From Isoperla grammatica (lineage: Eukaryota; Arthropoda; Insecta; Plecoptera; Perlodidae), in assembly GCA_945910005.1 (NCBI GenBank), contig CAMDTW010000479.1, positions 1-64,000 on the forward strand: 64,000 bases of DNA, in the 5' to 3' direction. Position numbers and translations under genes: made by a program. Below are positions 42,853 through 52,871 of this stretch, piece after piece. A model generated the notes under the pieces. The model had not been told where the DNA came from. It did not search any database and saw nothing but the letters and a program-made list of their open reading frames with translations. Every line of letters starts with the position of its first letter. Position 1 is the stretch's first letter.

Positions 42853-43177
42853 TGGCGCGTTTACATAACTGATTAGTGACTAACGACTAGCGACTAAGAG
42901 CGCGTTCATGAAACTGACTAGCCGCAACAGGCTTAACTCTCATTGGCTGACAGTGAGAATACTGCTCTCCGATTGGCTGTGACTAAGGACTTGACCAAGG
43001 AGTTGGGATGTCTTCAACTTCTTAGTCAAGTCAAGACAAACCTTAGTCACAGCCAATCGGAGAGCAGTTTTCTCACTGTCGGCCAATGAGAGAAGCCTGT
43101 TGCGGCTAGTCAGTTTCATGAACGCGCTCTTAGTCGCTAGTCGTTAGTCACTAGTCAGTTATGTAACGAACGAGTTC
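42853..43177. mobile_element. Foldback MITE (nearly perfect 140-bp inverted arms)
   Basis: TTTACATAACTGATTAGTGA, CGACTAAGAGCGCGTTCATG and CTCCGATTGGCTGTGACTAA on the left are mirrored on the right (CTTAGTCACAGCCAATCGGA and so on) around a 45-bp centre. TAA at 42850-42852 and 43178-43180 may be the target duplication. It can fold into a single long hairpin. Confidence 0.85.
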
Positions 43178-43298
43178 TAAGCCATATTTTTACACTAAAT
43201 AACGGTGAAATGTGCAGCTTAATCAGCTTAATTATCACCTTTAATCATCATCTTAATCACTAGTCACTACACAATGCCATTGCAACCATCCGAACGGT

Positions 43299-43711
43299 CA
43301 GTGGCGTATACACGGGGGGGAATGGGGGGGACAAAACCCCCCCCTTTTGCAAAGGAAACATGGAAAATGACCGCTTACATTTCAATAGACAGTATTTCAA
43401 TAGACAGTTAGATGTTTTACTTTATAATTATTGTATATTGTTGTAATTAAAAGCAAAAACAATACGAAAAATATGCAAATTATTGATTGAGGTTCCTTTT
43501 ATTAGCGGTGCTAAGGAGAAAATGCGTTGCCAGAAACTGAGTAATCTTGTTTCAGTTGGCCGCTGTAAAACGCACAGATTTGCACTAAAATGACCTTGAC
43601 GAGAATTTTTTCGGGGGGCAAGCCCCCCGGAACCCCAATTATGTTTCGGCTCCACTATCTATAATATGGGTTGAAAACCCCCCCCTTTCCCAATTCCTGG
43701 ATACGCCACTG
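43299..43711. mobile_element. hAT-like element 3 (413 bp) nested in element 2
   Basis: CGAACGGT at 43291-43298 and 43712-43719. Ends CAGTGGCGTATACACGG and CCTGGATACGCCACTG, with G7/C8 tracts inside each end. Confidence 0.95.
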
Positions 43712-44151
43712 CGAACGGTATATGATATGCGCACTGCACCAATAAACAGTGGTTTCAACTTTCAAGAATCAAGCTTGAACTTGTAACAATGCGCCACGCC
43801 ACTCAGCGCTCCACTGACATTTGACACTGACTCACGACCAATCTCGAACTGCATGACCACACAGGCTCGCTCGCCAGTCGCTCGCATCGTCTATTTCCCG
43901 CTTCTTACTGCCTAATTTTGGTTTGCAAGTCATATTTTTATTTTTTATTTTTCCTGATTGATCAGGTGTGCAATTGTCACACCTTGCACACCGTAAAAAC
44001 CGCCACTGGGCGCATCTATAGGTGTAGGGGACGGCTATGAGTTCCAACCTGAGTGAGCACATTCAGTGGTAAAGGGAAAAATAGAACTTTGAATATCATG
44101 AGAAAAAACTCGCATTTCTGTGTCAAGCTAAGCAAGATGGGTCAGGACTGG

Positions 44152-44437
44152 ATTGATTGATTAATGGGGCTTAACGTCTCATATTTATGCAACGATGGCT
44201 AATCAAGACGATGAGCGGGTGATAATGAAGATGAGAAAGATGATAATGAAGAATAAAGCCACATCCGAATCAGATCCATTGTACGTCGCGTGAGTCGTCA
44301 TACGGGAGTCCAGCAAGGGAGGGCAGGGCCAAGTGGGAGGAGAAGTATTCAATGGGACAGTGGGGGGGAAAGGGAATTGGGGTTTGGACTGCACTTCGTC
44401 TGACTTCTCCTCCTCGACCAGTCCGGCTTGGGTGGCA
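44152..44437 (-). repeat. SINE-like repeat, hybrid AB, 5'-truncated
   Basis: Tail GATTGATTGATTAATGGGGC at the plus-strand start; ends within the head at CCGGCTTGGGTGGCAC. It lies in the foldback-2 spacer next to the right arm. Confidence 0.85.
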
Positions 44438-44891
44438 CTCGAAGAGTTTGTCTGTAAACTCTGCTCTTTGACCATGACTCTGTCATGCGTCAACCTGCTG
44501 CGCTACGAGCTTTTTAGAAGTAAGTGTGATGATATGAAGTCTAATCAGCTACCACCTTGTAACGATTGCTTACTGCTTCATATCCTGCGACTGTGAGTTA
44601 TCAACTAAACACGATCTATTGATACGTTGCTTGGAAGCCAACCCTGATGTTCCTGATCTGTGTGGCTATGGATGGAAAACCACGGCAGAAGGAGATCTGA
44701 GCAACGAGTGGATGATTGGAACTCCAGTACCTTTGACCGTTATGGATCTCCTAGCCTGTAACTGTTGCCGTGTTTGCAAGATGCCGACTTATGAGTGTTT
44801 GGCCAATCAGATGAAGTGTACCCACGCGTGTAAGCTGAAGGACTGTCCAAATATCGGTACCCAGCATGAGAATTCCAGTGAATCAGAATGA
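44438..44891 (+). pseudogene. CXC-type C-terminal coding, right arm of foldback 2
   Basis: EEFVCKLCSLTMTLSCVNLL, then RYELFRSKCDDMKSNQLPPC and NDCLLLHILR. After stops come RCLEANPDVPDLCGYGWKTT, AEGDLSNEWMIGTPVPLTVM, CRVCKMPTYECLANQMKCTH, ACKLKDCPN and an acidic end, SSESE. The stop at 44889-44891 is in frame with the CXC part. This is the most complete copy of the C-terminal half: a Cys-rich, DNA-binding-like domain after a QLPPC..C knuckle. Part of it lies in the spacer (before 44487). Confidence 0.7.
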
Positions 44892-45912
44892 TTAATCTGA
44901 CGACTTAAATTTTGAGTGATTTTGACTTCAATTTTGATTAATTTGACGACTAGACAGTGACTGCTAGGACAGATACCATATCATACTATCATAATCACGT
45001 ATCTCAGCATGGTCCTGCTCTTTTCTAAAAAATTTTTAGAAAAGAGCAAAATACATTTAATGTATTTTGTTGCAGTTGCACACCCATTCAAGAATACCCT
45101 GTTTCTGAGGACATTAATAAGAAATTCAGTAACAATCTTAAGTAGTTTATAAGTTACATGATAATTACATTCTCTCACGATTAAAACATTATATTGTTAT
45201 TCGTTATTGTAATTGCAGTTAAAATTCTGCGTCTTTAGAGTACCCACAAGTAATATTTTAGTTACTAGACCTAGTTTGACGATACTTACCTATTGACCTT
45301 TGACCGCCATTTTGAATAAATACCGTGAAAACAATGTGATAACAATAGAAACTATTCATTATAACGTATTTATGAGTGAGTACGTTGATATAATGAATCT
45401 TGGCCAATAAATCGAAGAAAATTTAAAAATTAGCTATTTTGAAGAAATTGACCTCAATTAAGGTCAAAAAAGGCTAAATTGGTAATTTAATTTTTTTTAA
45501 AGAAACATAATACATTTACCTTACTAAAAGTGTATGATTTAACTTGCAAACATTTTTCATTATTTAATTAAAAATTATTAAACAAATTACAAATTTGACC
45601 TTTGACCCTAGTTTTGACATAGAAAGCTGGATTTGCCAGAGGTATATCATAGTTTTTTGAAAAGTACTCGTCTCAAGCTTTCATTTGATATATGTCATCC
45701 TTTGACCCAAATTTTATACCGTCATTCTCGTTGTGCAAAGGACTATAACAAATAGCGTACTAGTAACTATGCCTAGCCTACTACTGGTTTTGGACATGAG
45801 CTATCTTCTCATCAAGTAATACGTAAAAGATTCTGGTAAATTTTGCCAACTTTGTTTTGGAAAGAAAGTTCACATGTAGGATATCAATGTGTGCATGTGC
45901 ATGTCTAATGAC

Positions 45913-46208
45913 TAGGGATGGGCAAAAATGTGTATTTCAGTAGGCCTAAACGTGTTTAAACTCTCTGTGAAAGGCATGTAAATGTTCGTACCTGCCTACC
46001 CAATAGATTTTGCACGTGAATTAGGGTGTACACTGAACAGATGCATTTCGTGTCCAATGTTGGTTCTGCGGTGCGCCATCAGCCAGCTATCATATGCTGT
46101 GTCCGGTCGCACACAGTGTGGGCGGCGTGCACAGGTCCATGCGTTTAATATTTAGAGGAAACCAGTAAACGTGTACACATATTGAAACGTACATTATTCC
46201 ATCCCTAC
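45913..46208. mobile_element. hAT-like MITE (TAGGGATGGG family)
   Basis: Ends TAGGGATGGGCAAAAATG and CATTATTCCATCCCTA; flanks CTAATGAC (45905-45912) and CTAACGAC (46209-46216), one mismatch. Same family as 24070 and 22065. Confidence 0.8.
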
Positions 46209-46333
46209 TAACGACGGCATGCACATATCTCTATTTAATCAAAGTGTGACTTGAAGATAAGTTGCGATTGTTTAATTTTGTGTTGTTGAAATAATCATTT
46301 TAAAACTTTGAGGCTTTCATGGCCCGAGTCACA

Positions 46334-46623
46334 ATTATTATTAATTCTTGGCTGTCGGGTGTCGCTGCGTTAATTGTTGATTAAAACCTGACATTTCAAA
46401 CTAATTGCGTAGTTCATCTTCAGAGTTGAAGAGACAGTTGTTGAAGAGACAGAGACAAGGATGTTCACAGCAGGGTGGGGTACAGTCGCTGGGTAGAGCT
46501 GGTGAGTAGCTTCTACCAGGGACTGTCTCTTCAACTCTGAAGATTCACTACGCAATTAGTTCGAAACATCAGGTTTTAATCAACAATGGACGCGGCGACA
46601 CCCGACAGCCAAGAATTAATAAT
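46334..46623. mobile_element. Inverted-repeat element with hammerhead-like core (Penelope-like terminal repeats?)
   Basis: Arms of about 120 bp and 100 bp are inverted (CTTGGCTGTCGGGTGTCGC left, GCGACACCCGACAGCCAAG right). On plus, CTGAAGA (46537-46543), a possible ACTA/TAGT stem and GAAAC (46563-46567) follow in the order of a hammerhead core, CUGANGA-stem-GAAAC. The left arm on minus has CTGAAGA and GAAAT. Such motifs are known in terminal repeats of Penelope-like elements. No coding sequence. Confidence 0.45.
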
Positions 46624-46752
46624 AAATGCTTTTAATTTTTAAATGCAATTTAAATGCTATTTTGTTTCTCCATGGGGATAAACGTGCAAAATCTTGACTT
46701 ACGTTGAAGTAGGCAAATAGTAGTACTAATAGTAATAGTAGTACCTTGTGAC

Positions 46753-47457
46753 CAGTGGCGTAACTAGGAATTATTTCGGGGGGGGTTATTATGGAAAAGT
46801 GAGATGAGGGGACTGAAAGGGGTCTGGGGCGAAGCCCCAGCCGCCGGAGGCCATTTCGCCAAAGGCGAAATTTTTTTTCACTTCTATAATCATTTTGTGC
46901 CTTTTAGACTCAAAGAATACTACTCGAACCACTACTCGTTTGTTTGTATTATATTGAAGGTGCAGTGTTATACTTATAGCAGGTATTAATTATAGTTCTA
47001 AATAAGAATTGCATAGAAATTATGTTTTTAATGTCTTATGGTTGTTCAATATAATCTCAACATAAAGTGAAAGATTGTGGTCACAAGTCACATACGTTAT
47101 TTAAATTTTAATTCACAGACCATGATATTGTAATATTAGATTAATGCATTTTTATTTATATGTACCCTCACTTTTACTGGTTCGAGCGAAAGGTGTATTA
47201 GTTGTAGATGAACACATAAATAATATAATTGAATTATTGAAAGAAATTTTATATCCTATCTAAGTGAAGTGGTATGATAAATATAATGAAAATGTTGTTT
47301 GTTGCGATTGTTATACACTGAAGTGGTTTAAGGATCGTACAATATAGTATTAAGAAAATGTAGTATTAAATAAAATCATTCTCGATGTAGTTTCGGGGGG
47401 GGGGGGGGGGGGGGTTTAAACCCCCTAAACCCCCCCCCCCCCTTAGTTACGCCACTG
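46753..47457. mobile_element. hAT-like element 4 with exact 8-bp duplication
   Basis: CTTGTGAC at 46745-46752 and 47458-47465. Ends CAGTGGCGTAACTAGG and CCTTAGTTACGCCACTG. The subterminal region has GGGGCGAAGCCCCAGCCGCC and long G and C runs. Non-autonomous, 705 bp. Confidence 0.95.
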
Positions 47458-47500
47458 CTTGTGACTGAGGAAGACCTCGGAAAAAACCTCAGTCAGGATT

Positions 47501-47577
47501 GCCAGTGGCCGGTTTCAAACTGGCGACCTCCCGAATTAGAGCCTTGTGTACTACGCACTGAGCCATCACTATCGGTC
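47501..47577 (-). repeat. tRNA-derived sequence (SINE head or tRNA pseudogene)
   Basis: On minus: an A-box-like TGGCTCAGTGCG, a loop region CTCTAATTCGGGAG, and a B-box-like AGTTTGAAACC with a GCCxG/CCGGC arm. Base pairing of the anticodon and acceptor stems is poor, so it is not a functional tRNA. Confidence 0.5.
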
Positions 47578-47856
47578 ACCGTATTAGTGTTTTATTTATT
47601 AAAGGTCAACCTCAAACTTCTCGACACCTGTAAGCTGTGAGAAGCCACAAGACACGGTGATATGGAGTATTAGGAGGAGTATGACACAATTCTCCAGAGC
47701 CACCTCTCTTGTGTCAGAAACCATTCACCCAGTCCAACTGCCTCACATCAGGCTAGATCGCCTACCCCAACAACATCCCACTCAGTGCCTTCTCCCACCC
47801 CGCCAACTTCAACATGTCCTACATATCCTACAAGCAAGGGTAGGCTACCTAGTTTT

Positions 47857-47883
47857 TGGTGTGGATTTGGTAAATCCACACCA
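47857..47883. repeat. Perfect 12-bp hairpin
   Basis: TGGTGTGGATTT, 3-nt loop, AAATCCACACCA. No T-run follows. Function unknown. Confidence 0.6.
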
Positions 47884-47889
47884 AACCAC

Positions 47890-49138
47890 TAAACCAGATT
47901 TAGCAATTTCAAGAGGAATAAAGGAATATATAGAAATAAATAAATAATATGCATTCAAATTTTTGGTACAGTACTTGTGTTTTATTTTGGTTAAATTAAA
48001 ACCACTATATGGTTTGCTTATAGCTATCCATTATCTACCTATCTATTTATCTATCTTTATCTTTTCCCTCACTAAAATATGCTATTGTTGTGTCGACAAT
48101 CAGATTGATTACCAGTCAATCTATTATCGACACCTGGAGCTTTATTTACTCACTGATATTGGGAATGAGGGGAAAGGATTTTCTGGTTAATTCATAAGCC
48201 TTGTAAGATTGTAAATTATTTAATAAAAACAACTACTATTCTACTTACATAAGCTTATCACTATCAATCCTATCATCCTAAATGAACTTCCTATCGGTTC
48301 GGCTGCCAGATTAGAAGAGAGCGATTGCAAGCTCTTGCAGCAAGAAGTGGGGGAGAGGGGGTTACCTCATCCACTCCTGGTTCCCATAATGCTAGCTTAT
48401 GGAGTACAGTCATATGTAATATTTAGACAGTGATCTGCCTCAAATCCCCATATGCTGACTGTCAGTCTACAAACATATGGAGGGGCTTGTACTGTCTACT
48501 CAGCGATCTCAGATAGCAAGGATCCAGTGACCGAGGCCTGCAGTTCGCAGGCTAATCAGCTGGACAGGTTGAAGGCTGAGCAATAAGTCTACAATGTACT
48601 TGAAAAGTTATCTAATCATATTTATGATTGCTAAATTATGATTTACCAATCAATCAATGGATATTGATTGAAAGGCTTCCCTGCCCTCATCACACTATTG
48701 ATTATTTGGGCTTATCGTCTCATATTTTTGCAACGAGGCTATTATTTTGTTCTATATTCCAGTTATTTATCTATAAATCAAATCAAATCAAATCAAATCT
48801 ATCTATCTATCTAGACTATCTGAACTGATTCCAGTAATATACAAAAGAGGATTAGAAACAACACAATTTAGCTGGGTATGGAACTTAAAGGAAAACAACA
48901 ATATAGCCTAGCAGAAGATAGCACAACAAAACAAACTACTAGAAAAAGAGAACATGAACAAGAAAAATGAATTACAAAAAAATAAAAATGTTAACTATGC
49001 CAATTTTTTTAATAAATTCGGAAGTATGCTAAATTTTAACTTATTTTAAAAATTAGATAGGGGCCGAAGTGTTAAACTCGAGGTTCTACTAAGAGGCTAA
49101 TTGAACTATCCAAACATTATAATGTATTGTTATTGTAG
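47890..49138. other. No gene; SINE 3' fragment and microsatellites
   Basis: GATTATTTGGGCTTATCGTC then TCATATTTTTGCAACGAGGC at 48701-48741 is a type B SINE 3' end. (AATCA)n and (ATCT)n lie at 48777-48815. A GC-richer stretch at 48290-48600 has no readable frame on either strand. Confidence 0.5.
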
Positions 49139-49358
49139 GAATCAAGAGAACCAGGGGCGAGTCCATTGATAGCGCAATCAGTTTAATTCTACTAACGCCC
49201 CAGCAGACTGTGCCAAAACCTCCAATGATGGATGAAAATGACCATTTTGCATGCATGGTGGGGGCCACGTTGAAGAGACTAGAGGCCAAGAAAGCAGCAG
49301 AACCTCGCATAAGTTTGCAAACCAGCTGTTTGTTGCTGAACTTGGTGAATCGGACTGA
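49139..49358 (+). pseudogene. BESS-motif C-terminal exon of a MADF protein
   Basis: After the acceptor TTATTGTAG the frame gives ISLILLTPQQTVPKPPMMDE, then NDHFACMVGATLKRLEAKKA. A frame change leads to HKFANQLFVAELGESD and a stop at 49356-49358. DExxHFxxxVAxTLKRLxxKKxAExxIxxxxLLFxxE is the BESS protein-interaction pattern found at the end of MADF proteins. It may be the end of the MADF gene begun at 38183. Confidence 0.5.
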
Positions 49359-49466
49359 TACGGCCTGATAAATAAATAAATAAAATTAAAAATTAAATGA
49401 ATAAAGATTAATTAATAAATAATAATAAATTAATAAATAAGTAGGGTCTAATTAATAAATAATATA

Positions 49467-49650
49467 ATTAACAGAGATGGGCAAAATGCTCCAAAAGATG
49501 TATTTGAAATACAAAAATACAAATGTACACCTATTTTGAAAATACTCTTAAATACATATTGCTGTAAATCAGCATAAATGAGTAAATCAATAAGAATCAA
49601 TTAATAATAAATCAATAATAATAACTGCATATGAATTTCAACATAATTAA
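49467..49650 (+). mobile_element. hAT-like left end (CAGAGATGGGC), partial
   Basis: CAGAGATGGGCAAAATGC and the adjoining TGTATTTGAAATACAAAAAT are typical of hAT termini. ATAATTAA occurs before it and again near 49642, but no right terminal repeat is evident. Confidence 0.35.
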
Positions 49651-49741
49651 CTTTAATAACTGACCAAACAGTAACTAAAAAGCACTATGAGGTGGGTCCA
49701 GGAGTAACAAAAATTGCTTTAAAATATTAAAATAATTGGGC

Positions 49742-49978
49742 CTAGATGAGCATAGCGAAGCGGGGTGAATCTCTCATTTCAACGATCAGCTCTGTCTGTG
49801 CATTTGTTTGTGTGTGCATACAATATTGTACGTCACGCACGGTCAAACGGCTTGACGGATTTGGCTGAAACTTTCGGTCAACACTCGTAACGACAAAACT
49901 TAAACCACCACCTTGTAAAAAAAAAAAAAACTAGAAGAAAAAAAATCGCTCTTCTGGCAACACGGAGCTTTTTCCTAG
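49742..49978 (-). mobile_element. Element E, short copy
   Basis: On minus: CTAGGAAAAAGCTCCGTGTT at the start, AAGCCGTTTGACCGTGC, and GCTTCGCTATGCTCATCTAG at the end; the same ends as 31866-33284 without the 356-bp repeats. A run of about 14 A on plus near 49918. Confidence 0.6.
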
Positions 49979-50162
49979 TTGTAACCTAATTGTACTATCA
50001 TTTGTAATTATTATTCACTTTCCTCCTTTGCAAATCAGTTTTTTATAACTGAATATGATAAGACATAACATAAGTAAATAACTACAACAATAATGAAACA
50101 TAATGTAGGTTGTTATTAATCTCATTGATGTTTATGACAATGAACTGCAATACTGCAAGTGA

Positions 50163-50236
50163 ATCTGTAGTTCTAGTGGTAAGCATTCCCGCTTCCAATG
50201 CAGAAAGTCCCGGGTTCAAATCCTGGTTCAGGCAGT
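50163..50236 (+). tRNA. tRNA-like sequence (Gly-TCC-like), probably pseudogene or SINE head
   Basis: A-box-like TAGTTCTAGTGG, loop CTTCCAA, perfect B-box GGTTCAAATCC with CCGGG/CCTGG arms, and a T7 run shortly after (50241). The anticodon stem has two mismatches and the acceptor stem does not close, so function is doubtful. It lies about 100 bp before the coiled-coil gene. Confidence 0.45.
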
Positions 50237-50334
50237 CTATGTTTTTTTACTTTACTTCTTGTCTTAGAAATAAGTAAACGGTAAATAAGTAAATCAAATT
50301 TCTTGAGAAAACTCTTGACGACTTGCATAACCAG

Positions 50335-52397
50335 ATGTCTACCCACGAACAGCTCATAAGTAGTCACGATGATGACAAATTGCGTGCTTTACTGATGAAG
50401 AGTGAGCTGAGAGCTAAAATCAATAGTATGTGTGTTACCCAACAAGTGGATGTGCAAAATTTAGAAACAAATTACAAACACACAAACCTCCTTGTCACTG
50501 ATTTGAAAACCGATTTGAATGTAGCGAGAAGAAGTTTTGGCCTCGAAACTGGGAATTTAACTCTTAGAGTTAATGAACTCTCGCTGAAATTGCAGCAGTA
50601 CATAGAAAGTACTAAGACGATTACGACTCAAGTTGTTGAAAATTTAGGTAAGTATGTACCTTATTATTATTTAAGTCAATATACCTACTTACTATTAAAC
50701 GACAGTAGAGTTAAAGCAAGTGAGCGTTACACGGTAGGCGAGTAGGCCTATACATACACTGGCATTGTTTCTTTGTGATATCACATAGAATGCATTAGAG
50801 TTTGCAGCTTCATTAGCTTCCACCCCGTTTCAAACATGTTCAATGTTGCAAATTGTTAAGTACCTTGTTAGAGAATCGTTGCACTATTTGTTGATAATGA
50901 TTCCGCCTGCATTGATTGCCATCTTTGTATGGGCAGTAATTGAATAAACACGTCAGTCACTGTTAGGTATAGGGGACGCATATTTTCATTCGTGGTTCTC
51001 CCATAATTCTTTGTGTGTGCTAAAATAATTTTTCTCCTCGTACCTTAAATGTAATAATACACTGAAATGAATTTCATTTGTCAGAAATTATGTGAGATTG
51101 TTGGAGATAGTTCATGAATCATGAGGTGTCCTTTCATGTGTCTTCAACCTCTCTGAATAATATTCGTTGTGATACTTGCAAATTCAACGACGCCATGAGC
51201 TCGTCGTTTGTATTATGCAATGTTTATCAGTTGGGTTGGTCCAGGAATTCAATGACCTAGTGATTACGATTTGAGTCCATATATGTTGATGTAAAATATA
51301 TTGTGTGCAAAAAAGGAAAAATTGAATCGGGGCCCTTTAAATATCAATATTTAGTTAATGCATGGGGTGATTGTAGATCTCGTAGGAAAATAAGACTGTT
51401 GATGAAGATACGGACAGGTATAGCCCGATCATGTAGCCTTTTCGTGTAATAGCCTGAAACAAATTCTGCCTGGTTTCGTTTCATATTTGATGATATGTAA
51501 TATTGAATGAATGAGTTCGCAAAGAAACCGAATTAATCGTTTTCCGAATATGCAGTTAACAGTTACAGACTCTCGAGGGTCGATAGCGAGAGTGATGCGG
51601 TTTTGAGACAATTGTTTGTTTTCAGCAGCAAATGACGAAAGGCGGCTAAATGAGACCCAAGCCGCTCTCGACCGCAAGATGGCGCTCCTTAACGCAGAAA
51701 CAGAAAACTTGCGGGGAAAGCAGGCCGCGTTCAGTGGGACTGTAGACGTGGCACTCGAGACAGCTTTTGAATACGTTCAGAACATGGCGCTCCTAAATGC
51801 CGAAATAGAAAGATCGCGGGGAATGCAAGCCGCGTTCAATAGCTCCGCAGACGTGGCGCAGGACATGGTAATGGACTTTGATCGCAAGATGACGATGCTT
51901 GACGCCGATATAGAAAGTATGCGGAGAAGGCTGTTAGCGTTCAGTAGCGATGTAGACGTGGCGCAGGACATGGTAATGGACTTTGGTCGCAAGATGGCGA
52001 TGCTTGACGCCGATATAGAAAGTATGCAGAGAAGGCTGTTAGCGTTCAGTAGCGATGTAGACGTGGCGCAGGAGGGCACCAGACGCACGCCATCACCCTC
52101 GGGTAAGTCCGTCCTCTCAACACTCGCAAGGCTCTCGACAAATTTTCAGATTTCTCTAATAGAAGTCTCTTGGTTTCAGAATCGCCACTGGTAGCGCGAC
52201 GTCTCCCTGGTTGTGGATGGTGGCAAGCCACACTTCTAATAAACATCGCGGTACTGACCTTGTTTGTGGTGTTTTTTTACCAGAACTACGACGATCGCCA
52301 TAGCTGTTGGCGGCACGGCGCCGACCTTCAAAACTTATTCGACTATATGAAAAGGTGGGGGCTCACCAAGAGGAACCCCGGACCGATACCCCTCTAG
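50335..52397 (+). CDS. Coiled-coil protein with 35-residue repeats and one membrane segment (3 exons)
   Basis: Exons 50335-50647, 51626-52102 and 52180-52397; both introns are phase 1 with GTAAGT donors and TTTCAG acceptors. The join is open throughout: 335 residues. ATG 50335 is the first in the open frame, which is closed upstream at 50290. Exon 1 is helical and charged (QVDVQNLETNYKHTNLLVTD). Exon 2 is about four degenerate 35-residue repeats; the last two are nearly identical (AQDMVMDFDRKMTMLDADIE and AQDMVMDFGRKMAMLDADIE). Exon 3 has a Trp-flanked hydrophobic segment (WWQATLLINIAVLTLFVVFF) followed by about 45 polar residues. Probably a membrane-anchored coiled-coil protein of unknown function. 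Clean splicing and lack of stops suggest a living gene, unusual here. Confidence 0.6.
51847..52070 (+). repeat. 105-bp tandem repeat within exon 2
   Basis: Two adjacent units of 105 bp (GCGCAGGACATGGTAATGGA at each start) differ at few positions and encode the two best repeats. The two repeats before them are more diverged, indicating recent expansion from the 3' side. Confidence 0.85.
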
Positions 52398-52663
52398 ATA
52401 TTGTACTGGATGTTGCTGGATAGTGCATACCAATACTGGATCTGCAGATCCAGTATTGACTACGTATATCAGGCAGTCCAAACCGATTTGATCAAAACAG
52501 TTTGAAAGGAATCGGTTTGATATCTTCCCGTATATCAAGCAAACTCGAATTGGTTTCGCGAAACCCAGCTGAAACCGGTTTGAAAGTGACACATAGGTCT
52601 GGTCGTTGGACCTTCTCTAAGCCTTCTTTTTCTAAGGAGGAGTGAGTTAGAGAAACTTAGAGC
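52398..52663. other. No gene; intergenic between coiled-coil gene and LINE tail
   Basis: Contains ATCAAACCGATT and AAACCGGTTT-like inverted motifs and ATACTGGATCTGCAGATCCA GTAT (palindromic around CTGCAG). If the LINE inserted in a Harbinger exon, the rest of that exon should be here; I cannot recognise it. Confidence 0.45.
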
Positions 52664-52871
52664 AATTATTGTTTATTGTTTATTGTATAGTAGCTTCCGT
52701 TGATCCAAAACAGTTTTGAAATTGGAATTGTCAAAGAGATACAAATACATATAAAAATAAGAACTTAATAGATAGATATGTACATAAATACTGGGTAATA
52801 AAAAGTGAAACATATTAAAATACAGTGTATACTAGTTCATATACAAGTCCAACAGACACTTCCATGCTAGG

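Larger units (their letters stand above)
42699..44008. mobile_element. hAT-like element 2 with exact 8-bp duplication
   Basis: GGCGCATC at 42691-42698 and 44009-44016. Ends CAGTGGCGGTTTTTGAG and CCGTAAAAACCGCCACTG. Subterminal GGTGTGCAATT is repeated inverted. It contains a foldback MITE and hAT-like element 3. Confidence 0.95.
39985..45745. mobile_element. Foldback element 2 (5.8 kb) with CXC-type gene end in both arms, TAA duplication
   Basis: Inverted arms 39985-41209 and 44487-45745, tips TAGTCCTTTGCATAACG and (minus) TAGTCCTTTGCACAACG. TAA flanks both sides (39982-39984, 45746-45748). Both arms encode the C-terminal part of the same protein class as foldback element 1 (YGW block, WM, PVPLTVMDLL, Cys cluster), but the sequences are otherwise different, so it is a second lineage. 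Without the hAT and SINE insertions the native spacer is only about 0.4 kb, and the nuclease domain has been lost. Confidence 0.85.

Noticed and set aside
52350..52397. NPGP near the C-terminus of the coiled-coil protein as a 2A ribosome-skipping peptide
   Set aside because: The residues before NPGP are LTKR; the required DxE before NPGP is missing and only four codons follow.
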